64,000 bases of DNA from Neisseria mucosa (GCF_013267835.1 NZ_CP053939.1:1364001-1428000); one strand, 5' to 3'. Positions 1 to 9,027 are shown, counted from the first letter of the stretch. Numbers and translations: made by a program. Notes: generated from the sequence alone by a model not told the origin.

Positions 1-176
1 TTTGTTCAGACGGCCTAAGTGACGCTCTTTCAGAAGAAATAAGAGAAAAAATTTGGCAACAATATGATAACGATAAGTCCCGTCTGACTGTATTTCGTAA
101 ATTAATGGCGAAACAAAAAGTTTATGATGATATGTCGGTAGTAGTTTGTAAGGTTATCCAAACGCCCTCTATCTAA
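1..176 (+). CDS. PP2C-family protein serine/threonine phosphatase, C-terminal end (partial)
   Basis: An open frame enters from the left edge (first full codon at 3) and stops at TAA 174-176, leaving about 57 residues. The visible end reads SDGLSDALSEEI near the start and DDMSVVVCKV near the stop. This matches the end of PP2C phosphatases, where an S/T-DGL motif is followed by a metal-binding DD/DN and a terminal beta strand. The SDGL residues are encoded by a DUS at 6-17. The family removes phosphate from Ser/Thr in metal-dependent fashion. The assignment rests on a short tail, so it is moderate. It is separated by 157 bp from the next gene. Confidence 0.6.
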   Translation, partial: CSDGLSDALSEEIREKIWQQYDNDKSRLTVFRKLMAKQKVYDDMSVVVCKVIQTPSI

Positions 177-333
177 CTCTTTTAACAATCACTGTCATCA
201 GTTTTAAGTGAAATTTGAAACCATCTTTTACCATATCTCTCCATCATTGCATTCATCCGTCTATCGGATAATCATTGCATTTATTCGATATGTCATGATA
301 CTGTTCAAAAAATATGACTATTAGGAGTTTCTC

Positions 334-2076
334 ATGTCCGAACAGCAAAAATTCTTTTCAACCCAAGACGGGACTTCGCTTTTCTACCGCTATCGCCCTG
401 CTGCCGATGGTTCTTCCGATAAAGCCATTGTGCTGTTTCATCGCGGACATGAGCATTCCGGCCGGATGATGTTTGTGGCGGATGAGCTGGGTTTCAACGA
501 TTTTTCCTATTTCGCTTGGGATGCGCGCGGTCATGGTTACAGCCCCGGTGAACGTGGCGATAGTCCGAGTATCGGCACTTCGGTTGCTGATGTAGATGAT
601 TTTATCCGACACATTCAAAGCGAATACGGCATCAAACCTGAAAACATCTGCGTGATTGCGCAAAGTGTCGGCGCGGTATTGGTTTCTACTTGGTTGCACG
701 ATTACGCACCGAAAATCCGTTGCGCCGTATTGGCTTCGCCTGCGTTCAAAGTCAAACTCTATGTTCCGTTTGCCCGTACCGGTTTGAAACTCATGCAAAA
801 ATGGCGCGGCAATTTCTTTGTCAACAGCTACGTCAAAGCCCACTATCTGACCCACAATGTCGAACGTCAAAAAAGCTACGACAATGACCCGCTGATTACC
901 CGCGCCATTTCTGTGCGCATCCTGCTGGGTTTATATGAAGCGGCCGAACGCGTCGTTGCCGATGCACAAGCGATTACTACGCCTGTACAACTGTTAATTT
1001 CAGGCAGCGATTGGGTCGTTCATCACAAACCGCAACACGATTTCTACAATCGTTTGGGCAGCCATATTAAAGAGCGCCATATCCTGCCCGGTTTCTACCA
1101 CGATACTTTAGGCGAGCAAGACCGTGAAATTGCGTTTGTAGAAATGCGCCGTTTTATCCGCGAGCGTTTCAACCAACCTTTGCAACCAGTTGATTTAACC
1201 CAAGCACATTTGTACAGCGACAGCCGCCGCGAAGCTGACGAACTGGCTACGCCTTTGCCTATTTGTTCGCCACGCGGCGCATTTTGGGCAATATATCGTG
1301 CCTCGCTCAAACTGGGTGCGCGCTGGAGTGAAGGCTTGAGAATCGGTCAAGAAACAGGTTTTGATTCAGGCAGCACGCTGGACTACGTCTACCGCAATCA
1401 ACCGCAAGGCAGCAACGCTTTCGGTGTATGGGTGGACAAATACTATCTCAATGCCATCGGCTGGCGCGGCATCCGCCAACGCAAAGTCAATATCGGCAAA
1501 GCCATTCAGACGGCCTCAGCCAAACTGCGTGAAGCAGGCAAACCTGTACACGTTTTGGATATTGCATCCGGTCATGGCCGCTATGTATTGGATGCCCTGA
1601 CTACCGATACGTTGCCTGATTCCGTACGCTTGCGCGATTACAGCCCGATTAATGTCGAAGCCGGACGCAAACTGATTGCCGAGCGCGGCTTGCAAAACAC
1701 GGTAACCTTCAATGAAGTCAATGCCTACGACCGCGCCAATTATCACGATTTACAGCCGCGTCCAACGCTGGGCATCGTCTCCGGCCTGCACGAATTGTTT
1801 GCCGACAACGATTTAATTTTGAACTCACTCTACGGCTTCGGCGAAGCCATTGAAACCGGCGCCTACCTGATTTACACCGGCCAACCTTGGCATCCGCAAC
1901 TGGAAATGATTGCCCGCGCCCTGACCAGCCACAAAGCAGGCAGCCCAAACTGGGTAATGCGCCGCCGCAGTCAACAGGAAATGGATCAGCTGGTTGAAAA
2001 AGCCGGTTTTGAAAAAATCCATCAATGGATAGACGAAGACGGTATTTTCACCGTGAGCTTGGCAGTGAAGAAATAA
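334..2076 (+). CDS. Bifunctional alpha/beta hydrolase / class I SAM-dependent methyltransferase (YnbC-like)
   Basis: 580 residues in two domains. The N-terminal half is a serine hydrolase of the monoacylglycerol lipase/lysophospholipase type: an HRGHEHSG oxyanion region (about 36-43), WDARGHGYSPG, a nucleophile elbow AQSVGA (Ser 111), then SGSDW and FYHD supplying likely Asp and His. The C-terminal half carries VLDIASGHGRYV (about 407-418), a SAM-binding motif I. The fusion and its length match E. coli YnbC, whose function is unknown. An AGGAG ribosome site lies 6 bp before ATG 334. An in-frame DUS at about 1506-1517 codes for part of the linker. Likely substrates are lipids, by neighbourhood; that is inference. 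Confidence 0.85.
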   Translation: MSEQQKFFSTQDGTSLFYRYRPAADGSSDKAIVLFHRGHEHSGRMMFVADELGFNDFSYFAWDARGHGYSPGERGDSPSIGTSVADVDDFIRHIQSEYGIKPENICVIAQSVGAVLVSTWLHDYAPKIRCAVLASPAFKVKLYVPFARTGLKLMQKWRGNFFVNSYVKAHYLTHNVERQKSYDNDPLITRAISVRILLGLYEAAERVVADAQAITTPVQLLISGSDWVVHHKPQHDFYNRLGSHIKERHILPGFYHDTLGEQDREIAFVEMRRFIRERFNQPLQPVDLTQAHLYSDSRREADELATPLPICSPRGAFWAIYRASLKLGARWSEGLRIGQETGFDSGSTLDYVYRNQPQGSNAFGVWVDKYYLNAIGWRGIRQRKVNIGKAIQTASAKLREAGKPVHVLDIASGHGRYVLDALTTDTLPDSVRLRDYSPINVEAGRKLIAERGLQNTVTFNEVNAYDRANYHDLQPRPTLGIVSGLHELFADNDLILNSLYGFGEAIETGAYLIYTGQPWHPQLEMIARALTSHKAGSPNWVMRRRSQQEMDQLVEKAGFEKIHQWIDEDGIFTVSLAVKK

Positions 2077-2081
2077 AATAT

Positions 2082-2118
2082 AGGCCGTCTGAACAAATTT
2101 TTAACTTTCAGACGGCCT
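2082..2118 (+). terminator. DUS inverted pair behind the hydrolase-methyltransferase gene
   Basis: AGGCCGTCTGAA (2082-2093) and its inverse TTCAGACGGCCT (2107-2118) form a 12-bp stem with a 13-nt loop. The U-run is poor, so it may terminate only partly. The next gene starts 10 bp later. Confidence 0.6.
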
Positions 2119-2127
2119 TATTAAACC

Positions 2128-3426
2128 ATGTACCTATCCATGAAACCCGCCCTCAAAACCTCCCTAATCAAGCTGATTTCAGTCGGTATCCTGTTCTACA
2201 CCAGCTACGGCCTGTCCAACCATTTTGCGGCATCGCTGGACTATGTGCCTGAAATCGCTTTTGCATGGGAGCGCAATATTCCGTTTTGGGCATGGACGAT
2301 TGTGCCTTATTGGTCGCTAAACCTGATGTATGCCGCGGCATTTTTCCTTTGCCGTGATACACATGAACAAAACCGATATGTAGCGCACCTTGTAGCTGCC
2401 CAACTGATTGCGACTCTTTGCTTCGTGCTGTTTCCGCTGCGTTTCGGGTGGTCTAAACCGCCTGCCGATGGGCTGTCGGGCTGGCTGTTTGATTCATTGG
2501 CTGCATTTGATTTGCCGTACAACCAAGCGCCATCTTTGCATATCGCGTTGGCGATTATCGTGGGTGCGTTTTATTGGACGCGCTTTCCAAAAATCCGCCT
2601 GCCGCTTTTCTTATGGCAAAGCCTGATTGCTTTGTCGGTATTGACGACTTATCAACATCATTTTATTGACGTGCCAACCGGAGCATTGCTCGGCTGGCTG
2701 GTGTTGTGGGCTTTCCCGCGTCAGATGGCTTCACCGCTAAAACTGGGCTTGAGTCATGCACGCTCACAAAAGATTGCGCTGCTGTATTTACTTGGTGCGT
2801 GTTTGATGGCTTTACCTGCGCTGCTGGGTGGCGCGTGGCTGTGGTTGATATGGATTAGCATGTCTTTGTTGATGGTGGCTTTTGCCTATTTGACTGGAAA
2901 TGCAAACGTATTCCAAAAACAGGCTAACGGTAAATTATCGGCAGCAGCGACGGTTTTACTATTGCCTTATCTAGTGGGCGTACGGCTAAACATGGCGTAT
3001 TGGTTACGCGGTAAAGCGAAAACGGTACCAGTCCACCATAATGTATGGATTGGCAGCGTTTTAGGGATTTCAAACCATCAGCCTGCGGTATTGGATGTAT
3101 GCGCCGAATATCCCTGCCGTAGCCATCAAGGAGAATATCGCGCTCTGCCTTTACTGGATATGGCAACGCCGTCTGAAAACGATTTGGTTCAGACGGCCTT
3201 GATATTGGAAACCTTGCGCCAAAAACACGGTAAAGTATTGGTATGTTGCGCTTTAGGTTATGGAAGAAGTGCCGCAGTGATGCTGACGTGGCTGCTGGTC
3301 TATGGTGGCTGCAAAGACTTGGCGCAAGCGAAGGCCGAACTCAAACAGGCTCGGCCGCAAATGGTATTATCGCCGGCCACTGCCCAAGCAGTCGAAGCTG
3401 CGGCCAACCGTTTAAAACAAGGATAA
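2128..3426 (+). CDS. PAP2 phosphatase / dual-specificity phosphatase fusion, membrane protein (YnbD-like)
   Basis: 432 residues. The N-terminal part has six or so hydrophobic segments and the PAP2 signature: SKPPADG, PSLH (His 138), and TTYQHHFID with His 177 and Asp 181. These enzymes dephosphorylate lipid phosphates at the membrane. The C-terminal part (about 300-432) ends in VCCALGYGRSA, a Cys-x5-Arg phosphatase loop (Cys 374, Arg 380) as in dual-specificity/tyrosine phosphatases; the usual His before the Cys is Cys here. Length and order match E. coli YnbD. Start could be ATG 2128 or ATG 2140; neither has a strong ribosome site. The next start overlaps its stop codon. Confidence 0.85.
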   Translation: MYLSMKPALKTSLIKLISVGILFYTSYGLSNHFAASLDYVPEIAFAWERNIPFWAWTIVPYWSLNLMYAAAFFLCRDTHEQNRYVAHLVAAQLIATLCFVLFPLRFGWSKPPADGLSGWLFDSLAAFDLPYNQAPSLHIALAIIVGAFYWTRFPKIRLPLFLWQSLIALSVLTTYQHHFIDVPTGALLGWLVLWAFPRQMASPLKLGLSHARSQKIALLYLLGACLMALPALLGGAWLWLIWISMSLLMVAFAYLTGNANVFQKQANGKLSAAATVLLLPYLVGVRLNMAYWLRGKAKTVPVHHNVWIGSVLGISNHQPAVLDVCAEYPCRSHQGEYRALPLLDMATPSENDLVQTALILETLRQKHGKVLVCCALGYGRSAAVMLTWLLVYGGCKDLAQAKAELKQARPQMVLSPATAQAVEAAANRLKQG

Positions 3427-3803
3427 TGATGGACAACGCAACCGATAGCCGTATTACTGCCCACCTACTCTCTACCGCACATTATATTGCCGTCTGCAAT
3501 GCCCTGCTGCTTGCCTTATCGGCAAAATATGGCGGCACATGGTTTGCGGTGCAACTCGTCTTAGCAGCGGTTTTGTTGTACTGCCATATCCGCATTCACT
3601 TCGACCGCCGCGTGTTCCAAGACTTTGCCGACAACCGCTACTCGCCTGAAGACTTTGACCAATCCTTACAGCAAAACGGTTTGCGCCAAATTTCAGGCAA
3701 CCGTACTTTGACCCAACGGATAAACGGCGCACTTTCCTTATGGCGCAAATGCTTATACCTGACCGCCGCCCAATTTTTAATTTTGCTTATCCAAAGCATT
3801 TGA
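3426..3803 (+). CDS. Small membrane protein of unknown function in lipid cluster
   Basis: 125-126 residues. The start ATG at 3426 shares its A with the preceding TAA (TAATGATG), so translation is probably coupled; ATG 3429 is an alternative. A longer frame from 3243 runs over the phosphatase gene and is not the gene. It has two hydrophobic stretches near the N-terminus (about 15-60), a charged middle with FDRRVFQDF and SPEDFDQSL, and a hydrophobic C-terminal end. I do not recognise the family. It lacks the CDP-alcohol phosphotransferase motif, so it does not replace YnbA. Its place between lipid phosphatase and acyltransferase suggests an accessory role. Confidence 0.7.
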   Translation: MMDNATDSRITAHLLSTAHYIAVCNALLLALSAKYGGTWFAVQLVLAAVLLYCHIRIHFDRRVFQDFADNRYSPEDFDQSLQQNGLRQISGNRTLTQRINGALSLWRKCLYLTAAQFLILLIQSI

Positions 3804-3865
3804 TTATTTTGCTGATTTACTCAAATCGAATCCTTAGCGGTATCTCACCCCAAAAGGCAGAAACA

Positions 3866-4573
3866 ATGAAAAACCTCCTTAAAAAACAACTTGCCTGGCT
3901 AACCGACCAAGCCTTGTGTCTGTCGGTCTCTTTTCTTACGGGCGTACGTCCTAAAAGTCCGCGCGAGCTGACATTCAATCAGCACCAAAAAGTTTATTAC
4001 GCCAATCACGGCAGCCATGGCGATTTTGTGTTGGTGTGGATTTCCCTGCCCCGCCGCTGGCGTTTGTCCACGCGCCCTGTCGCCGGTTCGGATTATTGGC
4101 TGACGAGCAAACTCAAACGCTTCATCATTCAAAACGTTTTCAATGCCTTGCTGATTCCGCGCCATAGCGATAATCCGCAGGCGATTACCGAACAGATGAA
4201 AGACGCGCTGAACGCGGGCGACTCCTTGATTATTTTTCCTGAAGGCACGCGTAACACTGACGACAACACCATCCTGCTGCCGTTCAAGTCCGGCATTTAT
4301 CACCTGGCGAAAAGCAAACCCAATACCGAATTTGTGCCGATTTGGATAGACAACATCAGCCGCGTGTTGCCCAAAGGCAAAATCCTGCCTATCCCGCTTT
4401 TGTGTGAAGTCCATATCGGACAACCGCTTACCTTGCAGGAAAACGAAGACAAAGACAGCTTTTTGACACGCAGCCGTGAGGCATTGCTGGCACTCAGGCC
4501 GTCTGAAAACGACCGCAGCGAGCTTCGCCAAAATGAATCTGAAGTTCAGCAAAACAAAGGAGGACAAGCATGA
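3866..4573 (+). CDS. 1-acyl-sn-glycerol-3-phosphate acyltransferase family protein (PlsC-type)
   Basis: 235 residues from ATG 3866; the frame is open further upstream but AAAGGCAG precedes this start. It has the two core acyltransferase motifs: NHGSHGD (H-x4-D, about residues 49-55) and FPEGTRN (about 124-130), with a hydrophobic N-terminus for membrane attachment. PlsC enzymes move an acyl chain to a lysophospholipid. It is not clearly the housekeeping PlsC, because it lies in a cluster with other lipid enzymes. A DUS at about 4497-4508 codes for RPSEN near the C-terminus. The stop overlaps the next start (ATGA), indicating an operon. Confidence 0.85.
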   Translation: MKNLLKKQLAWLTDQALCLSVSFLTGVRPKSPRELTFNQHQKVYYANHGSHGDFVLVWISLPRRWRLSTRPVAGSDYWLTSKLKRFIIQNVFNALLIPRHSDNPQAITEQMKDALNAGDSLIIFPEGTRNTDDNTILLPFKSGIYHLAKSKPNTEFVPIWIDNISRVLPKGKILPIPLLCEVHIGQPLTLQENEDKDSFLTRSREALLALRPSENDRSELRQNESEVQQNKGGQA

Positions 4574-5559
4574 GCCTTTCTACGACTTCCCAACAAATCA
4601 TCGTCGAACAAACCGCCGCTCATCTGACTCCGCAAGCCGGCTATATTTTTGTCGGCGTATTTGCCGTATTGTGTTTCGCCAGCATCATCGGACAATGGCT
4701 CAAGCGCAAAAACGGCGCAGATAATGCCACCATCGCCAACCTCAACGCCCGCATTTACGCATGGTGGCTGATGACGCTGGTGTTGCTGGGTGCGTTTTGG
4801 TTCGGCAAAATCGGAACGGTTGTACTGTTTTTCCTGATTTCATTTGCCGCACTGCGCGAATTCATGACCCTCGTCTATCGCCGCCGCAGCGACTATTACA
4901 GCATGGTGGTCTGCTTTTACCTGCTGCTGCCGGTGCAATACTATTTCGTCTATGACGGCTGGTACGGCATGTTCAGCATTTTTATTCCGGTTTACGGCTT
5001 TTTGATACTGCCGATTATTGCCAGCCTCAGCGGCCAAACCGCGCACTTTTTGGAACGCGCCGCCAAAACACAATGGATGGCGATGATTTGCATCTTCTGC
5101 CTGTCCCATGTTCCGGCGCTGATGTTTCTCGACTTGGACGGCTTTGACAACGGCAACAATATCCTGTTGCTGATTTTTCTGATTGGCGTGGTGCAAGTAT
5201 CGGATGTGTTGCAATACGTTTGGGGCAAACTGATCGGCGGTGCAAAAATCATGCCCTCGCTTTCCCCGTCCAAAACCATTTCCGGTACAGTCGGCGGTAT
5301 TTTGTCGGCCACGGCCATTGCCGCGTTGATGGCGCCGATCACGCCGTTCTCCCACGGCCAAGCGGCCGTTATCGGCTTTATCGTCTGCCTGATGGGCTTC
5401 TTTGGTGGCCTGGTTATGTCTGCCATCAAACGCGATTATGGTGTCAAAGACTGGGGCAATATGATACGCGGCCACGGCGGCATGCTTGACCGCGTGGATT
5501 CGATTTGCTTTGCCGCACCCGTGTTTTTCCACATCACCCGCTATTTCTGGAACGGCTAA
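4570..5559 (+). CDS. Phosphatidate cytidylyltransferase family protein (CdsA paralogue, YnbB-like)
   Basis: 329 residues with about eight membrane segments. The CdsA signature is present near the C-terminus: SPSKTISGTVGG, then MLDRVDS, residues that bind CTP and metal. CdsA makes CDP-diacylglycerol from phosphatidate and CTP at the inner membrane. Its context (hydrolase-methyltransferase, PAP2 fusion, acyltransferase) differs from the usual housekeeping neighbourhood, and it resembles YnbB of E. coli. It overlaps the acyltransferase gene by 4 bp. Its product would supply an activated lipid, but the partner CDP-alcohol phosphatidyltransferase (YnbA) is not in the window. Confidence 0.85.
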   Translation: MSLSTTSQQIIVEQTAAHLTPQAGYIFVGVFAVLCFASIIGQWLKRKNGADNATIANLNARIYAWWLMTLVLLGAFWFGKIGTVVLFFLISFAALREFMTLVYRRRSDYYSMVVCFYLLLPVQYYFVYDGWYGMFSIFIPVYGFLILPIIASLSGQTAHFLERAAKTQWMAMICIFCLSHVPALMFLDLDGFDNGNNILLLIFLIGVVQVSDVLQYVWGKLIGGAKIMPSLSPSKTISGTVGGILSATAIAALMAPITPFSHGQAAVIGFIVCLMGFFGGLVMSAIKRDYGVKDWGNMIRGHGGMLDRVDSICFAAPVFFHITRYFWNG

Positions 5560-5564
5560 ACTTC

Positions 5565-5596
5565 AGGCCGTCTGAAAACTATTTTTCAGACGGCCT
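5565..5596 (+). terminator. DUS inverted pair closing the lipid cluster
   Basis: Paired DUS, each extended by AA, form a stem of about 14 bp right after the CdsA-like gene. Confidence 0.75.
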
Positions 5597-5667
5597 CTAA
5601 TATCCGAAACCGCCAATCCGCCGATTCGTTATACAATACGCAACTCTTGTTATTACATATACACAAT

Positions 5668-6288
5668 ATGAATAAACCCTCTCCAATCTTTCCCATTTTT
5701 CTTGCTACGCTTATCTTCGCCCTCATTGTTTGGTCAGGTATCAATCCCCATGACCGCGCGGTTTGGTACGCCGAAATCATCCCCGTAGCCTCCGCATTTT
5801 TCCTTCTGGTTGCCACTTACCGCATTTTCCGCTTCAGCAACTTGGCCTACTTATTCATGAGCTTCTGGCTGATTATGCATTCCATCGGCGCATACTATAC
5901 TTTTGCCGATGTGCCGTTTGAATCCATCAACCGCTTTGTCGAACCGATTTTGGGCGAAAACCGCAATCATTACGACCGTATTGCCCACTACATCATCGGC
6001 TTTTATGCCTACCCGATGGCTGAATGGCTGCTGCGCCGCAAGCTGTGTAATCTGCCGCTGGCTCTGTTTTTCTCCCTGTTCTTCATCATGAGCGTGGCTG
6101 CCGCCTATGAAATCATCGAATGGCAATATGCCGTTATCGACGGCGGAGAGGCCGGACTGGAGTTCTTGGGTTCTCAAGGCGATATTTGGGACGCGCAAAA
6201 AGACATGCTTGCCGATACTTTGGGCGCGTTAACCTCGCTGTTTATTTTTGTGTTTACCCGACCCGATAAGCGTTTGGGTTTCTCTTAA
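5668..6288 (+). CDS. DUF2238 domain-containing membrane protein (YjdF family)
   Basis: 206 residues from ATG 5668; an upstream TTG at 5647 would add seven residues but is less likely. About six hydrophobic segments are visible. The stretch with NHYDRIAHYIIGFYAYPMAEW and the later YEIIEWQYA and QGDIWDAQKDM pieces are typical of DUF2238/YjdF inner-membrane proteins, whose function is unknown. The acidic WDAQKDM near the C-terminus is well conserved in the family. The gene stands alone between two DUS hairpins. Confidence 0.85.
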   Translation: MNKPSPIFPIFLATLIFALIVWSGINPHDRAVWYAEIIPVASAFFLLVATYRIFRFSNLAYLFMSFWLIMHSIGAYYTFADVPFESINRFVEPILGENRNHYDRIAHYIIGFYAYPMAEWLLRRKLCNLPLALFFSLFFIMSVAAAYEIIEWQYAVIDGGEAGLEFLGSQGDIWDAQKDMLADTLGALTSLFIFVFTRPDKRLGFS

Positions 6289-6305
6289 ATACATCCCTTT
6301 AAAGC

Positions 6306-6345
6306 AAAAGGCCGTCTGAAACCAGATTTTCAGACGGCCTTTTTT
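6306..6345 (+). terminator. DUS inverted-pair terminator with U-run
   Basis: AAAAGG...CCTTTTTT flanks a paired DUS, giving a stem of about 16 bp followed by T residues: a good intrinsic terminator for the DUF2238 gene. Confidence 0.85.
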
Positions 6346-6516
6346 CATTTTTCCATCGCTATTATTGTAAAAATTAATAAATACGATAGTTAAAAACATA
6401 AGCCGATTTTGAAACAAAATCCGTCATCAAAATTTTTAAGCACATGAAATATATAAAAAACAACGTCTGTTAAGATTTTGTAAACAATATGCCTACGTCA
6501 ACCTGAATTTTTCAAT

Positions 6517-6558
6517 TTGATTTAAATCAGCATATCTTGTGTCATTAATCCATAAAAT
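6517..6558 (+). promoter_or_regulatory. FNR-type site and -10 box of the ubiUVT promoter
   Basis: TTGATTTAAATCAG at 6517-6530 matches the FNR consensus TTGAT-N4-ATCAA except for the last base. A TAAAAT hexamer lies at 6553-6558. The site is centred about 41.5 bp before the expected start near 6565, the standard class II activator position. The rest of the 6289-6622 gap holds a DUS terminator and AT-rich DNA. FNR control agrees with the anaerobic role of these genes and with reports that E. coli ubiUV depends on Fnr. Confidence 0.75.
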
Positions 6559-6622
6559 ATCCGGAATTCTACAAAATATTGATTAACCCGATAGAGGTTA
6601 TCATCAAGACGAGGAACACAAA

Positions 6623-7630
6623 ATGCAGAAAATTCCAGAATTGGTCTGCCCCGCCGGCAACCTGCCTGCACTGAAAACCGCTGTGGACAACGGTGCGGAC
6701 ACGGTTTACATGGGTTTGAAAGATGCGACCAATGCACGAAACTTTCCGGGACTGAATTTCGATATGAAATCGGCGCGGGAAGGTGTAGCTTACGCCCATG
6801 CGCGCGGGCGCAATGTACTGATGGCCATCAATACATTTGCACAAGCGGGTCAAGTGGAGCGTTGGCACGCCGCTGTGGATACGGCGGCGGATTTGGGTGC
6901 CGATGCGATTATTGTTGCCGACCCCGCCATCATGGCGTATGCGGCAGACAAACATCCGAATTTACGCCTGCATATGTCAGTACAAGGTTCGGCTACCAAT
7001 TACGAAGCCATCAATATGATGAAGGAGCTGTTCGGCATCCGTCGTGCCGTTTTGCCGCGCGTACTGACCATCGATCAGGTCAAACATGTGATTGACAATA
7101 CTGATGTGGAAATTGAAGTCTTTGGCTTCGGCAGTTTGTGTGTGATGGTAGAAGGCCGTTGCATCTTGTCGAGCTATGCAACAGGCGAATCGCCCAATAT
7201 GCAAGGTGTCTGCTCTCCGGCAAAATCCGTCCGCTGGGAACAACTGCCCGACCGCATGAACGTACGTCTAAACCAAGTATTAATAGACCAATACAAACCC
7301 AATGAACCGGCAGGTTATCCAACCTTGTGCAAAGGCCGCTTTGAAGTCAATGATGAAACCTACTATGCTTTGGAAGAACCGACCAGCCTGAATGTTTTGG
7401 AAATGTTGCCCGAACTCATCAAAATCGGTGTGTCCGCCATCAAAATCGAGGGACGCCAACGCAGTCCGATGTATACGGCACAAGTAACCAAATCCCTGCG
7501 CCAAGCACTGGATGCAGCCGCAGCCGACCCGTCGCATTTCAAAGTCAATCCGTCCTGGAACAATGCCTTGAGCAAAGTTTCGGAAGGTCATCAGACAACT
7601 TTGGGCGCATACAACCGCCCATGGAAATAA
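6623..7630 (+). CDS. ubiU: O2-independent ubiquinone biosynthesis protein UbiU (peptidase U32 family)
   Basis: 335 residues. The U32 signature is seen as [16 protein letters not shown]. Four cysteines at 173, 180, 197 and 236 have exactly the spacing (7, 17, 39) of the [4Fe-4S] ligands of E. coli UbiU. UbiU with UbiV hydroxylates ubiquinone precursors without oxygen, probably with prephenate as oxygen source. It is the first of three tightly spaced genes; ubiV starts 10 bp after its stop. Older annotation calls such proteins collagenase-like proteases or YhbU; the Cys pattern and the ubiV/ubiT neighbours argue for UbiU. Confidence 0.93.
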   Translation: MQKIPELVCPAGNLPALKTAVDNGADTVYMGLKDATNARNFPGLNFDMKSAREGVAYAHARGRNVLMAINTFAQAGQVERWHAAVDTAADLGADAIIVADPAIMAYAADKHPNLRLHMSVQGSATNYEAINMMKELFGIRRAVLPRVLTIDQVKHVIDNTDVEIEVFGFGSLCVMVEGRCILSSYATGESPNMQGVCSPAKSVRWEQLPDRMNVRLNQVLIDQYKPNEPAGYPTLCKGRFEVNDETYYALEEPTSLNVLEMLPELIKIGVSAIKIEGRQRSPMYTAQVTKSLRQALDAAAADPSHFKVNPSWNNALSKVSEGHQTTLGAYNRPWK

Positions 7631-7640
7631 GGGGAAGAAA

Positions 7641-8558
7641 ATGAATTCATTGAAATTGTCGTTGGGCCCTATTTTATTTTTCTGGCAAAAAGAAGCCCTG
7701 CTGGAATTTTACGTTTCCATGCTGGATACGCCGTTGGATACGGTCTATTTGGGTGAGGTAGTCTGCTCACGCCGTCAGAAAATGCGCTTTGCCGACTGGT
7801 TCGGACTGGCTGAAGACCTGGCAGAAAGCGGTAAGGAGATTATTCTTTCCTCACAAGTCCTGCTCGAAAGCGAATCCGATCTGAAACGCCTGCGTAAAAT
7901 CACGGAGCAGGGAAAGTTTAAAGTTGAAGCCAACGACATGGGTGCGGTCAAATTGGCACGCGAACACAGCATCCCGTTTGTTGCCGGTGCAAGCCTGAAT
8001 ATCTACAACGAAACCACTTTGGACGTATTCCGAAAATTAGGGGCATTCCGCTGGATTGCACCGTCCGAGCTGAGCCGCGATAAGGTTGCCGAAATCATCA
8101 AGGCTTCAGACGGCATTGAAACCGAACTCTTTGCTTGGGGTAAAATGCCACTCGCCTATTCATCACGTTGCTTTACCGCCCGCCATTACAATCTGAATAA
8201 AGACAGTTGCGAGTTCCGCTGTCTCGACCACGAGCACGGTATGGCCATGAATACGCGAGAAGGCCAGCCGTTTCTCACCATCAACGGCATCCAAACCATG
8301 TCTTACGGCTGCCAAAACCTACTGCCCCACCATGAAGATTTGAATAAAATCGGCGTGAATATGCTCAGACTGTCGCCACAAATGCACGGCATGGCTGAAA
8401 TTATCCAAATTCACCGCGATGTATTGGACGGAAAAGCCACATGGGAAGATGTCCGCCCCGAATTGGAACGACTGACTACCGGAACACTGGTTGACGGCTA
8501 TTGGCGCGGTCAGCCCGGTATTGAAACCGTGAAGGAGGCATATTATGGCGCTGCCTGA
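7641..8558 (+). CDS. ubiV: O2-independent ubiquinone biosynthesis protein UbiV (U32 family)
   Basis: 305 residues, ribosome site GGGGAAG before ATG 7641. Cys 42, 177, 190 and 194 keep the 13- and 4-residue spacing of the last three cluster ligands of E. coli UbiV, with one distant N-terminal Cys, so a [4Fe-4S] cluster is expected. UbiV works as a heterodimer with UbiU in anaerobic hydroxylation of the ubiquinone ring. It overlaps ubiT by 14 bp, so the two are probably translationally coupled. An in-frame DUS-like CTTCAGACGGCAT lies at about 8103. Confidence 0.93.
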   Translation: MNSLKLSLGPILFFWQKEALLEFYVSMLDTPLDTVYLGEVVCSRRQKMRFADWFGLAEDLAESGKEIILSSQVLLESESDLKRLRKITEQGKFKVEANDMGAVKLAREHSIPFVAGASLNIYNETTLDVFRKLGAFRWIAPSELSRDKVAEIIKASDGIETELFAWGKMPLAYSSRCFTARHYNLNKDSCEFRCLDHEHGMAMNTREGQPFLTINGIQTMSYGCQNLLPHHEDLNKIGVNMLRLSPQMHGMAEIIQIHRDVLDGKATWEDVRPELERLTTGTLVDGYWRGQPGIETVKEAYYGAA

Positions 8559-8991
8559 AATCATATTACCCAAATGGATGGCGAAAATCGGTACCAAACT
8601 TCCCGGCAAACCTCCGCGCTTTGTTTTGGTCTCCGTATTGAATACCATGCTGAAAAAAGGTTTACTGCCTGCCGATATGGAACTTTTTGCCGGAAGGAAA
8701 TTTGAAATTGAAGTTTTGGATGCCGGTATCAAAGTGCGGTTTAGTGCCGATACGGAAAAATTTCTGGATGACAACTTCAGCGGCACTCCCGATCTGAGAT
8801 TGGCCGCCAACGGCATAGACTTCATGCGCATGATGATGCGCGAGGAAGATCCCGACACCTTATTTTTCAACCGTAAATTGCAAATTGAAGGCGATACGGA
8901 ACTAGGGTTAATTACTAAAAACTTACTCGACAGCGTCGAGTGGCCTTTCAGCGAATGGTTCCTGAAACGCAGTACGTCCACTTTGGATTGA
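8545..8991 (+). CDS. ubiT: Anaerobic ubiquinone biosynthesis accessory factor UbiT (SCP2 domain)
   Basis: 148 residues with a strong GGAGG before ATG 8545, inside the end of ubiV. The whole protein is one SCP2 sterol-carrier-type fold: a beta-rich core followed by [29 protein letters not shown], the typical C-terminal motif. UbiT binds prenylated quinone intermediates and is needed for the O2-independent route, as the counterpart of aerobic UbiJ. Its position after ubiU and ubiV makes the name secure. Confidence 0.9.
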   Translation: MALPEIILPKWMAKIGTKLPGKPPRFVLVSVLNTMLKKGLLPADMELFAGRKFEIEVLDAGIKVRFSADTEKFLDDNFSGTPDLRLAANGIDFMRMMMREEDPDTLFFNRKLQIEGDTELGLITKNLLDSVEWPFSEWFLKRSTSTLD

Positions 8992-9005
8992 TTAATTTTG
9001 GTTGA

Positions 9006-9027
9006 GTCTGAATGTTTCAGACGGCCT
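9006..9027 (+). repeat. Single DUS after ubiT
   Basis: TTCAGACGGCCT at 9016-9027, preceded by a partial inverse GTCTGAA (9006-9012), makes a short imperfect hairpin. Confidence 0.7.

Noticed and set aside
3243..3425. Upstream extension of the small membrane protein
   Set aside because: It lies inside the PAP2-DSP gene in another frame; ATG 3426 at the stop overlap is the natural start.
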